DNA from: Leptotrichia wadei
Lineage (GTDB): Bacteria > Fusobacteriota > Fusobacteriia > Fusobacteriales > Leptotrichiaceae
Assembly (NCBI RefSeq): GCF_007990445.1
Contig: NZ_AP019841.1
Span: 806,001-870,000, forward strand
Length of the DNA: 64,000 nt
Direction of reading: 5' to 3'
A program made the translations under genes and the position numbers. Below, piece by piece: positions 43,408-51,322 of the stretch. Each line of letters begins with the position of its first letter. The stretch's first letter is position 1. The notes below the pieces were generated by a model. The model was not told the origin of the DNA. It was given only the letters and a program-made list of their open reading frames with translations, and did no database searches.

Positions 43408-44289
43408 ATAAAAAAAATGGGAATTTTATTGCTTATTGGAGCATTAATGGCGATAAGCTGTGGCAAAGATACTGGAGCAAAGGAAGGTGGAAAGGCTGGT
43501 ACAACAGCTGGAAAGACAGTTGAACAAGGGAAAACTGATTTAAGCAAGGAAACTTCTGAATATAAAAAATATGTTGAAGGTCAGATTGATATACTTTTAA
43601 AGGATACAGAAAATTTTGCACAATTATTAAAGACTGGGAAATTAGATGAAGCTAAAAAAGTTTATCCGCTAATCCGTATGGATTATGAAAGATCTGAGCC
43701 TATCGCTGAAAGTTTTGGAGAATCGGATATTAAGATAGATTACCGTCTTGTAGACTTCAAGGAAGAATTTAAAAATGAGGAAGGCTGGAAAGGATTTCAT
43801 AGAATTGAAAAAATACTGTGGGAGCAAAACACTACAAAAGGAACTGAAAAATACGCAGACGATCTTGTAAACGACATTAAGGAGCTAAAGGCAAAAATTG
43901 CCACAATTGAAGTAACGCCTGATTTAATGGTTACAGGAGCAATTGACCTGTTAAATGAAGTTTCGACTCAAAAAATTACTGGAGAAGAAGAAGTGTTCTC
44001 GCATACTGATTTATACGACTTTAGAGCGAATATCGAAGGGGCTCAGAAAATTTTTGAACTGTTCAGAACTAAATTAGAACAAAAAGATGCTAAGCTCGTA
44101 ACAACTTTAGATACTGAATTTAAAGCTGTAAATGCACTTCTTGACAAATATATGACAGATGATAAAAATTATAAATTATACACAGAGTTGAAGCCAGAAG
44201 ATACAAAAGCTCTAGCTGAAGCAGTTACTAAACTTGGAGAACCTTTATCGCAAATGGGAATTGTAATAGACGCAACTCCTAAGAAATAA
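43408..44289 (+). CDS. EfeO-like iron-binding lipoprotein, probable ATA start
   Basis: A 293-residue lipoprotein of the EfeO/imelysin family, part of a ferrous iron uptake system. The lipobox ends in LMAISC. The conserved HxxE metal motif is in GFHRIEKILW. LRTGKLDEA-like and YERSEPIAESFG segments, plus FSHTDLYDFRANIEGAQK, fit EfeO. ATG at 43417 would give MGILLL without positive charges, 17 bases from GGAGG (43395-43399). ATA at 43408, exactly 8 bases away, gives MKKMGILLLIG, a normal lipoprotein signal. The gene precedes the EfeB::TatC chimera and tatA. Confidence 0.88.
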   Translation: MKKMGILLLIGALMAISCGKDTGAKEGGKAGTTAGKTVEQGKTDLSKETSEYKKYVEGQIDILLKDTENFAQLLKTGKLDEAKKVYPLIRMDYERSEPIAESFGESDIKIDYRLVDFKEEFKNEEGWKGFHRIEKILWEQNTTKGTEKYADDLVNDIKELKAKIATIEVTPDLMVTGAIDLLNEVSTQKITGEEEVFSHTDLYDFRANIEGAQKIFELFRTKLEQKDAKLVTTLDTEFKAVNALLDKYMTDDKNYKLYTELKPEDTKALAEAVTKLGEPLSQMGIVIDATPKK

Positions 44290-44364
44290 TACACTTATTC
44301 GGTAACTAATAGACCTGTTCGATAACTATACAAACTTAGAATTTAATAAAATAAATATCTTGAA

Positions 44365-44386
44365 GCAAGGAGTCTTGACCCCTTGT
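44365..44386. repeat. GCAAGG-CCTTG intergenic hairpin, copy 1
   Basis: GCAAGGAGTCTTGACCCCTTGT: CAAGG pairs with CCTTG. Related copies lie at 48407-48428, 51228-51248 and 53329-53351. The flanks of copies 1 and 3 are also similar over about 90 bases. Confidence 0.6.
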
Positions 44387-44529
44387 ATAGATAAAAAAAC
44401 TTAGGTTATCAAACATATCTAATATGTTTAACTATTATTAAATAGGGAATTAATTCCCTTTGTTAAAATTAACATTTAGATTATTGAACACATCTAAATA
44501 AAACTTACAGTATAAAAAGAGGTAAAATA

Positions 44530-45360
44530 ATGAGTGATGAAAATGAAAAAAAATGGTTTGATAAAAAAATATCACGTCGTGATTTTTTGAAAAAAGCAGG
44601 AATGGTTGGAGCAGGTGCTGCAATTGGAGCGAGCGGAGCGGGTGCAATTTTTGCAAATATGTTTAGCGGCAAGGCAAATCAAGTTGTTGGAAATGAAGAA
44701 ATTTCATTTTATGGAGAACATCAGTCAGGAATTGCTACTCCTGTTCAGAAAAATGTTTATTTTGCGGTATTAGATTTACATTCTACGGATAGGGAAGAAA
44801 TAAAGCAGATGTTCAAGGACTGGACAGATTATTCTGAAAAACTTATGAAGGGTGAACTTGTAGCACCAGAACTTGCAAATCATCTAGTTCCTCCGATAGA
44901 TACAGGAGAAACAGTGGGATTAAATCCGTACCGTTTGACAATAACTTTTGGAATAAGTCCGTCTTTTCTAGATAAATTGAAGCTGGATAATAAGAAAATG
45001 GAAGAATTTAAAGATTTGCCACATTTTCCGAGAGATCAGATAAAGGACAAGTATAAAGGTGGAGATATTTGCATTCAGGCTTGTGCGGATGATGCACATG
45101 TATTGCATACATCGTTACCGCTTGGTGTAATATTTGAATTGCCCGTTATTGTGGCATTTCTAACCTCGCTGCATATCTTGACGCCGCAATATTTAATAAA
45201 AAACAGGCGATATGGCTACTTTATTTTGCTCGTAGTTGCAGTCGTTCTGACACCAGCTGATTTTATAAGCGATTTAACAATGGCAGCACCATTAATCTTA
45301 CTTTATGAAGTGAGTATTTCTGTTTGTAAATATGTCTACAAAAAAAGGAGGGATGATTAA
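44530..45360 (+). CDS. Chimeric gene: EfeB (DyP peroxidase) N-terminus fused to TatC C-terminus
   Basis: A 276-residue hybrid. Residues 1-50 are a twin-arginine signal (ISRRDFLKKAGMVGAG). Residues about 60-188 are the N-terminal part of EfeB/DyP peroxidase: YGEHQSGIATP, VYFAVLDLHS, and GGDICIQACADDAHV, where EfeB normally continues for about 200 more residues with the haem histidine. From about residue 192 the sequence is the last third of TatC: SLPLGVIFELPVIVAFL, LTPQYLIKNRRYGYF, and LTPADFISDL. Both halves are incomplete: no haem site and no first four TatC helices. The junction is at about 45090-45115 and is in frame. An internal deletion joining two neighbouring genes explains it; an assembly error cannot be excluded. 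Neither function is expected to survive. Confidence 0.85.
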   Translation: MSDENEKKWFDKKISRRDFLKKAGMVGAGAAIGASGAGAIFANMFSGKANQVVGNEEISFYGEHQSGIATPVQKNVYFAVLDLHSTDREEIKQMFKDWTDYSEKLMKGELVAPELANHLVPPIDTGETVGLNPYRLTITFGISPSFLDKLKLDNKKMEEFKDLPHFPRDQIKDKYKGGDICIQACADDAHVLHTSLPLGVIFELPVIVAFLTSLHILTPQYLIKNRRYGYFILLVVAVVLTPADFISDLTMAAPLILLYEVSISVCKYVYKKRRDD

Positions 45361-45362
45361 AA

Positions 45363-45566
45363 ATGGGAATTTTTCGAGATATAGGAGCACCAGGATTAAT
45401 AGTTCTTATACTTGGTGCATTACTTATTTTTGGACCTAAAAGACTGCCTGAACTGGGAGAAGCTATAGGAAAAATGATTCGGGAATTTAAAAAGTCAGTT
45501 TCTGGAATTGAATCAGAGGCTGATAATAAAAATGTAGAAGATAAAAAAGAAAAAGAGTGTAAATAA
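45363..45566 (+). CDS. tatA: TatA/TatE-type twin-arginine translocase subunit
   Basis: A 67-residue single-helix protein: the hydrophobic stretch APGLIVLILGALLIF is followed by GPKRLPELGEAIGKMIREFKK, the amphipathic helix with conserved FGPKRLPE. It starts two bases after the chimeric gene, with AAAGGAGGGATGATT inside that gene. Its TatC partner survives only as a fragment in the gene upstream, and no complete tatC is in the window. Confidence 0.93.
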   Translation: MGIFRDIGAPGLIVLILGALLIFGPKRLPELGEAIGKMIREFKKSVSGIESEADNKNVEDKKEKECK

Positions 45567-45627
45567 ACTAATCTTAGTTTATAAGCTATTTTTCGATTAT
45601 TATATTTGAATTATAAAAGGCTTGGAA

Positions 45628-45888
45628 TTATAACACTCCAAGCCATTCTCTTTTTTCTAGTACTTCCATTTCGATATTTTTTTGTTTTAACGTTTCAATC
45701 GCTTTATCCATATCATCTAAAAGATATGAATTTGTAAGAATTTTTATCAGACCGCTCTGGTTATCAAGTGTTCTAACATTTCCTAAACCGTCGTAAGCTT
45801 CAATGACTTTGTTGATAAAATCAATGTATTCTTTTTTTGTTTGAATAATATATTCCCAGCTTGTTATATTTTTTTCTTTATTTTCCAT
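45628..45888 (-). CDS. DUF4911-like small protein
   Basis: An 86-residue soluble protein. WEYIIQTKKEYIDFINKVIE and the central AYDGLGNVRTLDNQSGLIKI resemble the DUF4911 family, small proteins of unknown role. It is co-directional with ttcA, 21 bases downstream, and probably shares its transcript. Confidence 0.65.
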   Translation of the reverse strand: MENKEKNITSWEYIIQTKKEYIDFINKVIEAYDGLGNVRTLDNQSGLIKILTNSYLLDDMDKAIETLKQKNIEMEVLEKREWLGVL

Positions 45889-45909
45889 AATTTACTTTTA
45901 CCTTTCTTT

Positions 45910-46833
45910 TTAAAAATTATCTAAATACGAGTATCTTCCATTTGAATTCTTCCAGCCTAGTATTTTTTCTAAATTTACATTTTGAGTTGACTGAATGATA
46001 CGTTTTTTTATGTCTGGATTGTTTTTTACAAGTTGTGCAATTAATTCCTTTGTTTCACGGCGCTTGCTTGAAGTCCTTTCGGCAGCGACTGTACAGCCGC
46101 AGTTCATCGGAAGGATTCCGTTATTTCGTACCCATTTTATAATTGCCTTTTCTTCAACATAAAATAGGGGACGTATCAATTCTATGTTAAAATTATCGGA
46201 CTTTAATTTTGGCAGCATTGTTTCAAATTTTCCCATATAAAACATACTCATAAGAGTTGTTTCAATAACGTCATCAAAATGGTGTCCAAGTGCAAGTTTA
46301 TTGCAGCCAAGTGAAGTTGCTTTTGTATAAAGGCTGCCACGACGCATTTTGGCACACATATAGCAAGGATAGTCTTTTGCGATTTTTTCGGCAATTTCAA
46401 AGATATTGTCATCATAAATTTCACACGGGATATTTAGATGTTTTAGATTTTTTTTCAAATTATTTAAATTAGCAGGATTAAATCCTGGATTCATTGAAAT
46501 AAAAACCACTTCAAAGTTAGTTCTGCTGGCTCTTTTCAATTCTTGAAACAGCTTTGAAAGCAAGAGGCTGTCTTTTCCGCCAGAAATAGCCACTGCAATT
46601 CTATCTCCATCCTTTACCATCTCAAATTCCTTTAAGGCTCGCACAAATGGTGTCCAAAGTGCTGAACGATATTTTTTTTGTATGCTTTTTTCAATGGTTT
46701 CTAATGGCTGAAGTGGAACCGATGGTAAAACTGTTTCACAAACTGCGCTTCCAAGGGAAGTAGAGGCGATTTTATCAGCATTTGCTTCATTATTTATCGT
46801 ATTTTTGTCATCGAGATCATTTTCTAAATTCAT
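45910..46833 (-). CDS. tRNA 2-thiocytidine synthetase TtcA-like
   Basis: A 307-residue PP-loop ATPase that puts sulfur on tRNA, probably C32. The P-loop is AVAISGGKDSLLLSK. A CxxC pair is in DYPCYMCAKMRRG and a third cysteine in MNCGCTVAA, fitting an iron-sulfur-dependent TtcA/TtuA enzyme. LALGHHFDDVIETTLM is typical. The first 45 residues are an acidic, poorly conserved extension. Confidence 0.88.
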   Translation of the reverse strand: MNLENDLDDKNTINNEANADKIASTSLGSAVCETVLPSVPLQPLETIEKSIQKKYRSALWTPFVRALKEFEMVKDGDRIAVAISGGKDSLLLSKLFQELKRASRTNFEVVFISMNPGFNPANLNNLKKNLKHLNIPCEIYDDNIFEIAEKIAKDYPCYMCAKMRRGSLYTKATSLGCNKLALGHHFDDVIETTLMSMFYMGKFETMLPKLKSDNFNIELIRPLFYVEEKAIIKWVRNNGILPMNCGCTVAAERTSSKRRETKELIAQLVKNNPDIKKRIIQSTQNVNLEKILGWKNSNGRYSYLDNF

Positions 46834-46998
46834 TATCTGTAACTCCTTTTAAAGTTCATATTAGCCTTGATTTATTTAAGTAATCAAAAAGTATTATAAC
46901 ATAAAAAAATACTCCAATCAACTGTAATAAAATTATATTTTTTTGCTTTATTATTTTGAAAATATTAAATTAATAAATATTAAATTTAAAAACAAAAT

Positions 46999-47028
46999 TT
47001 GATAAGAATATTGAAAATATGGTATAAT
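46999..47028 (+). promoter_or_regulatory. Promoter of khpA group
   Basis: TTGATA (46999-47004), an 18-base spacer and TATAAT (47023-47028). Confidence 0.6.
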
Positions 47029-47077
47029 AACCGTAAGAAAATATAAATTTTGGATAAAAAATGGAGGGAAAAAATAA

Positions 47078-47320
47078 ATGAGCAAGTATTTTGAAACTGT
47101 AGATTTTTGGATTGAGAATTTATTGGATTCGACTGAAAGTTATACGATTGAAAGTAATGAAAAAGGGAAGTTTGTAGATATTACAATTAATGTGACAAAG
47201 GAGGATATGGGAAAAGTTATTGGTAAAAATGGAAGAATCATTACAGCACTTAGAGTTCTTATGTCATCAATTGGGAAAAAAGATAAAAAAAGTATAAAAA
47301 TTGAAGTTAAGGAAATGTAA
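47078..47320 (+). CDS. khpA: KH-domain RNA-binding protein KhpA
   Basis: An 80-residue single KH domain with the GxxG loop in GKVIGKNGRIITALRVL. KhpA binds RNA, often with KhpB/Jag, and in fusobacteria KhpA-type proteins are of interest as small-RNA binders. The neighbouring rpsP and rimM, common elsewhere, are absent. Strong GGAGGGAAAAAATA site and its own promoter. Confidence 0.92.
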   Translation: MSKYFETVDFWIENLLDSTESYTIESNEKGKFVDITINVTKEDMGKVIGKNGRIITALRVLMSSIGKKDKKSIKIEVKEM

Positions 47321-47380
47321 GTTTGAAAAAATATTCAAATAAAATAACACTAGATTTTATAATAATCAAGGAGTGAATTT

Positions 47381-47788
47381 ATGAAAACTTGCAACTTAAG
47401 GAAAAAGAGCTTTAAACTTAGAGTTTACTATTATGATACTGATAAAATGGGAGTTGTGTACCATTCAAATTATCTGAAATGGATGGAAATGGCACGAACT
47501 GAGTATTTTAGGGATGTTTTTCCATATAAAAATATGGAGGATATGGGATTTATTTTGCCAGTAAAGACACTGAATATTGAATATGTTAATTCGGCAAAGT
47601 ATGATGAGGAAATTGAGATTTTTGTAAAGATTGAGGAAATAAATAATATTAAGATTAGATTTTCTTATGAAATGTATAATTTAGATGGAGTTTTAAAGGC
47701 AAAGGCTGAAACTGTGAATGTTTTTGTGGATGAAAATGGGAAATTAAAGAGAATTTCAAATGAATTGCTGGAGAAAATTACTAAATAA
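47381..47788 (+). CDS. YbgC-like acyl-CoA thioesterase
   Basis: A 135-residue hotdog-fold enzyme. The catalytic motif YYYDTDKMGVVYHSNYLKWM with the Asp and the helix MARTEYFRD are typical of the 4HBT/YbgC group. It hydrolyses acyl-CoA thioesters; the substrate is not determined by sequence. Confidence 0.88.
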   Translation: MKTCNLRKKSFKLRVYYYDTDKMGVVYHSNYLKWMEMARTEYFRDVFPYKNMEDMGFILPVKTLNIEYVNSAKYDEEIEIFVKIEEINNIKIRFSYEMYNLDGVLKAKAETVNVFVDENGKLKRISNELLEKITK

Positions 47789-47937
47789 TTGAATAAAATA
47801 TTTGTATAATTACAAAATTCATTGTTTAAAAGGGAAATTTAAATATATATTTAAAATTTGGTAGGACAAATATTTTAAAAGATTAAGAAAATAAAATTTA
47901 AAATTATTATAAAAAATAAAGAAGAGAGGCTTTACAA

Positions 47938-48366
47938 ATGAAAATAGTAATTGGAAATGACCATGCGGGTGTAGAATTTAAAAATAAAATTATGAAGGCA
48001 CTTAGAAGTAAAGGGCATGAAATTATAAATGTGGGAACTGATACATTAGATTCAGTTGATTATCCTGATATTGCGAAGGAAGTTAGTAAAAAAATTATAA
48101 ATAAAGAGGCGAATTTTGGGATTTTAATTTGTGGAACTGGAATTGGAATTTCTATTGCTGCAAATAAAATAAATGGAATTCGTGCTGCTCTTTGTCACAA
48201 TGAATATACGGCAAGACTTTCAAGACTTCATAATGATGCGAATATAATCGCTTTGGGAGCTAGAGTTTTGGGAGAAGACTTGGGATTGGCCTGTGTTGAA
48301 ACTTTTATAAATACCGAATTTGAAGGTGGCAGACATGCTAGAAGAGTTGGGAAAATTGAACAGTAA
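47938..48366 (+). CDS. rpiB: Ribose 5-phosphate isomerase B
   Basis: A 142-residue RpiB of the pentose phosphate pathway. It has IGNDHAGVEFKN, the active-site cysteine in LICGTGIGISIAANK, and GIRAALCHNEYTARLSRLHND. Family members LacAB are paired, whereas this is a single gene, so RpiB is the better call. Confidence 0.93.
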   Translation: MKIVIGNDHAGVEFKNKIMKALRSKGHEIINVGTDTLDSVDYPDIAKEVSKKIINKEANFGILICGTGIGISIAANKINGIRAALCHNEYTARLSRLHNDANIIALGARVLGEDLGLACVETFINTEFEGGRHARRVGKIEQ

Positions 48367-48406
48367 TTAGTAAATGTTAAAAATAGCAGTAACTTTTTAA
48401 AAAATG

Positions 48407-48428
48407 GCAAGGGGTTAAGATCCCTTGC
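48407..48428. repeat. GCAAGG-CCTTG intergenic hairpin, copy 2
   Basis: GCAAGGG pairs perfectly with CCCTTGC between rpiB and the HIT gene. Confidence 0.6.
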
Positions 48429-48474
48429 TAAAATTAAAAAATAATAAGAAAAATAAAAAAGGGAAGTGATTTTT

Positions 48475-48816
48475 ATGTCAACAGTTTTTAAAAAAATAAT
48501 AGATAAGGAAATACCTGCAAATATTGTGTATGAAGATGATGAGTTTTTGGCTTTTCATGATATAAATCCTGCGGCGAAAGTTCACGTGCTTGTAATTCCA
48601 AAAAAGGAAATCAAAAGTTTGGATGCGGCAACTGAAGAAGATGCTTTGTTACTTGGAAAACTGCAGTTGACTGTGGCAAAAGTGGCAAGAATTTTAGGGA
48701 TAGATAAAGATGGTTATAGAGTTATAACTAATATTGGAGAAAATGGCGGACAGGAAGTTTTACATATTCATTATCATATTTTAGGTGGGGAAAAATTGCC
48801 AGTTAAATTAAAATAG
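48475..48816 (+). CDS. HIT family nucleotide hydrolase
   Basis: A 113-residue HINT-type protein. The histidine triad is in EVLHIHYHILGG, and FHDINPAAKVHVLVIPKKEI is the conserved N-terminal half. These hydrolyse purine nucleoside phosphoramidates. ATG at 48475 after GGGAAGTGATTTTT is the likely start. Confidence 0.93.
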   Translation: MSTVFKKIIDKEIPANIVYEDDEFLAFHDINPAAKVHVLVIPKKEIKSLDAATEEDALLLGKLQLTVAKVARILGIDKDGYRVITNIGENGGQEVLHIHYHILGGEKLPVKLK

Positions 48817-48848
48817 AAGAAGTAAAATTTTTATTCTGGAGGAAATTT

Positions 48849-51044
48849 ATGGTAAATAAGTTTTCTAAAATTGTTGTGCTTGTCTTTCTTTTGGCAAATT
48901 TGGGAATGGCTGAGTATATAAAAAAAGATGATGCTGTTTACTATATGGATAAAATATCGCAGACTGATGAAAGAAAAGTGGAAGACGCAGATTTTAAGAC
49001 ATTTGTGAAATTAAATGATATTTATGGGAAAGATAGTAAAAATGTTTTTTGTATTGACAAGAAGCTAGAAGATGCTGATGTTAAGACTTTTCAGGTAATT
49101 GGGGAAGTCAATGGGAAAGATAAAAAATATATTTATAATTATGATGAAAAAATGGAGATAAATCCAAAGGATTTCAAACTTTACAAAAATAAGGATAAAC
49201 TTTTGTATTTTAGAAATAATGGTAAACTGTATATTGGAGGAAGTTTTTTTGAAGTTGAATATGTTCAGGATTTGGACAGTTTTGAAGCAATTGATGAAAG
49301 TTATTCAAAGGACAGGTATAATATTTATTATGCTGGAACACCGATATACGATGTTGATAAAAGTACATTTCAGATAATAATGCCTGATTATTACGCAAAA
49401 GACAAGAATAATGTGTACAGTGGCTCTGATAAAATAAAGGATGCGAATCCTGATACGATAAAAATATTAAATCAGGTTTATTTAAAGGATGATAAAAATG
49501 TATTTTTGAATTTTGGACAAAAGATGGAAAATGTTGATGTAGCTACTTTTGAAGCCATAGAGGGAAACGTAGCTTATGGAAAAGATAAAAATAATGTTTA
49601 CTTTCTTGGTGAAAAAATAAAAGGAGCTGATGCAAAATCTTTTGAAGTTATTTTAGAGCCTAGTGATCTTGTTCAGATGTATTCAAAAGATAAAAATAGT
49701 GTCTTTATTGGAGGACGCAAAATAAAAGAGGCAGATTCAAAAACTTTTGAAAGACTTCCTGAAACAACGTATTATTCAAAGGATAAAAATAATCTTTATT
49801 ATCGGGAAGTAAAAATTGATAAAATTGACAATAAAACTCTTAAAATTTTATATTCTGATGGAATTGACGTGGTAAAAAATAGAAATAGAATTTTTGCAGA
49901 AGGGAAAAAATTGAATATAAAAAGTCCAGAAACTTTTGAAATAATTTTGAGTAAATATTATAACTTTCCAAATTTTATTTATGGAAAAGATGATAAAAAT
50001 GTATATGCAATTTCAAAATTTGATGAAACTTATTCAAGCAAAATAATAAAAAATGCAGATGTAAATTCTTTTGAAGTAATGAAAAACAGTATGTATACAA
50101 AAGATAAAAACAATATTTATTTTACACATTCTGATGTTGTACAAATGAAAAATGTAGATAAAGACAGTTTTACTATTGGAGAAAATGGCTTTTCGCATGA
50201 TAAGAACAGTGTTTATTTTTATGGAAAAAAGTTAGACAGAATAAGTCCACAAGGATTTAAAATTATTGATTTTACTGTTAACTCTGGAGATTCTGAAAAA
50301 ATTGCTTTTTTGACAGACAGCAGGAATTTGTATAAATTTACTTATGGATTTGATGATGAAAGATATAATTTGAAAAATATAAAATTGTCTAATGTAACAA
50401 ATGTGAAAGTGGATGCTCCGAGCTTTGAACTTGTTAAGGAATATACGGGGAGTTATTACAGAGATAAGAACAACGTTTTTTATTATGATATGAATAAGAA
50501 GGAACTGAAAAAGGTCGAAGGTAGTGATAGGAGCAGCTTTGTCGAAATGGATAATTTTTTTGCAAAGGATAATAAAAGAGTCTATTATCTTGGAAAACAA
50601 ATTGAGAATATTAGTTCAGAAGGATTTAAATTTGTCGGTTCAGATATTGTAAAAAATAAAAATGGTGTATATTTTTGGAAAGATGAAACTGGGACAGGAG
50701 ATTATGAGATAGTACCTTTAAATTTTGACAGTGCTTCATTTGATATAGCAAATAAAGATACAAGCAATTATTTTAAAGATAAAAATGGGATTTATTATCT
50801 TGATTATGGAAAATTATTAAATTCGGAAGCAAAGGATGTGCAGAATGCCTTTATTAAACTAGAAGGGGCTGATATTCCAACATTTAAAGCATTTGGATAT
50901 GGATATTCCAAAGATAAGAATAGAGCTTATTGTAAATATAAGGAATTTAAAGGGGTGGATGTGTCAAGTTTTACTGTCGTACTGGAAGATGAGGGAGTTG
51001 TAGTTAAGGATAAAAATAGAGTTTATAAAAATGATTGTGAGTGA
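48849..51044 (+). CDS. Exported DKNYY-repeat protein 1
   Basis: A 731-residue exported protein. The signal peptide is MVNKFSKIVVLVFLLANLGMA. The mature part is built of about twenty repeats of roughly 30 residues, each with a core like YSKDKNNVYY or YGKDKNNVYF, followed by G-x-K-(I/M) and a D-(A/V)-x-(T/S)-F-(E/K) segment. This is the DKNYY family. No anchor, enzyme motif or membrane helix is seen. The repeats suggest an extended beta surface. A close paralogue follows at 51323. Confidence 0.88.
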   Translation: MVNKFSKIVVLVFLLANLGMAEYIKKDDAVYYMDKISQTDERKVEDADFKTFVKLNDIYGKDSKNVFCIDKKLEDADVKTFQVIGEVNGKDKKYIYNYDEKMEINPKDFKLYKNKDKLLYFRNNGKLYIGGSFFEVEYVQDLDSFEAIDESYSKDRYNIYYAGTPIYDVDKSTFQIIMPDYYAKDKNNVYSGSDKIKDANPDTIKILNQVYLKDDKNVFLNFGQKMENVDVATFEAIEGNVAYGKDKNNVYFLGEKIKGADAKSFEVILEPSDLVQMYSKDKNSVFIGGRKIKEADSKTFERLPETTYYSKDKNNLYYREVKIDKIDNKTLKILYSDGIDVVKNRNRIFAEGKKLNIKSPETFEIILSKYYNFPNFIYGKDDKNVYAISKFDETYSSKIIKNADVNSFEVMKNSMYTKDKNNIYFTHSDVVQMKNVDKDSFTIGENGFSHDKNSVYFYGKKLDRISPQGFKIIDFTVNSGDSEKIAFLTDSRNLYKFTYGFDDERYNLKNIKLSNVTNVKVDAPSFELVKEYTGSYYRDKNNVFYYDMNKKELKKVEGSDRSSFVEMDNFFAKDNKRVYYLGKQIENISSEGFKFVGSDIVKNKNGVYFWKDETGTGDYEIVPLNFDSASFDIANKDTSNYFKDKNGIYYLDYGKLLNSEAKDVQNAFIKLEGADIPTFKAFGYGYSKDKNRAYCKYKEFKGVDVSSFTVVLEDEGVVVKDKNRVYKNDCE

Positions 51045-51227
51045 CAAGTAAAAATTATTTTATTTATATTTTAGTAAAACTGCTTTAAAAAAGAATTTAG
51101 AAAATCATAATTATCCTGCTAAAATTCTTTTTAATTATCTAATTCAATTTTGAAGGGTTTTAAATGTTTTTAAGCGTTTATTAGACTTGTTTGTAAACTT
51201 AGAATTTAATAAAACAAATATTCTGAA

Positions 51228-51248
51228 GCAAGGGTTTTTGCCCTTTCG
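51228..51248. repeat. GCAAGG-CCTTG intergenic hairpin, copy 3
   Basis: AAGGG pairs with CCCTT. The flanks (AAACTTAGAATTTAATAAAA before, AAAAAAATTAAGTTATCAAA after) match those of copy 1 at 44327-44420. Confidence 0.6.
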
Positions 51249-51322
51249 TGAAATAAAAAAATTAAGTTATCAAATAGGTCTGTTGAATAAATTATTTAAA
51301 AAAGGATTTGGAGGGATTTTTT

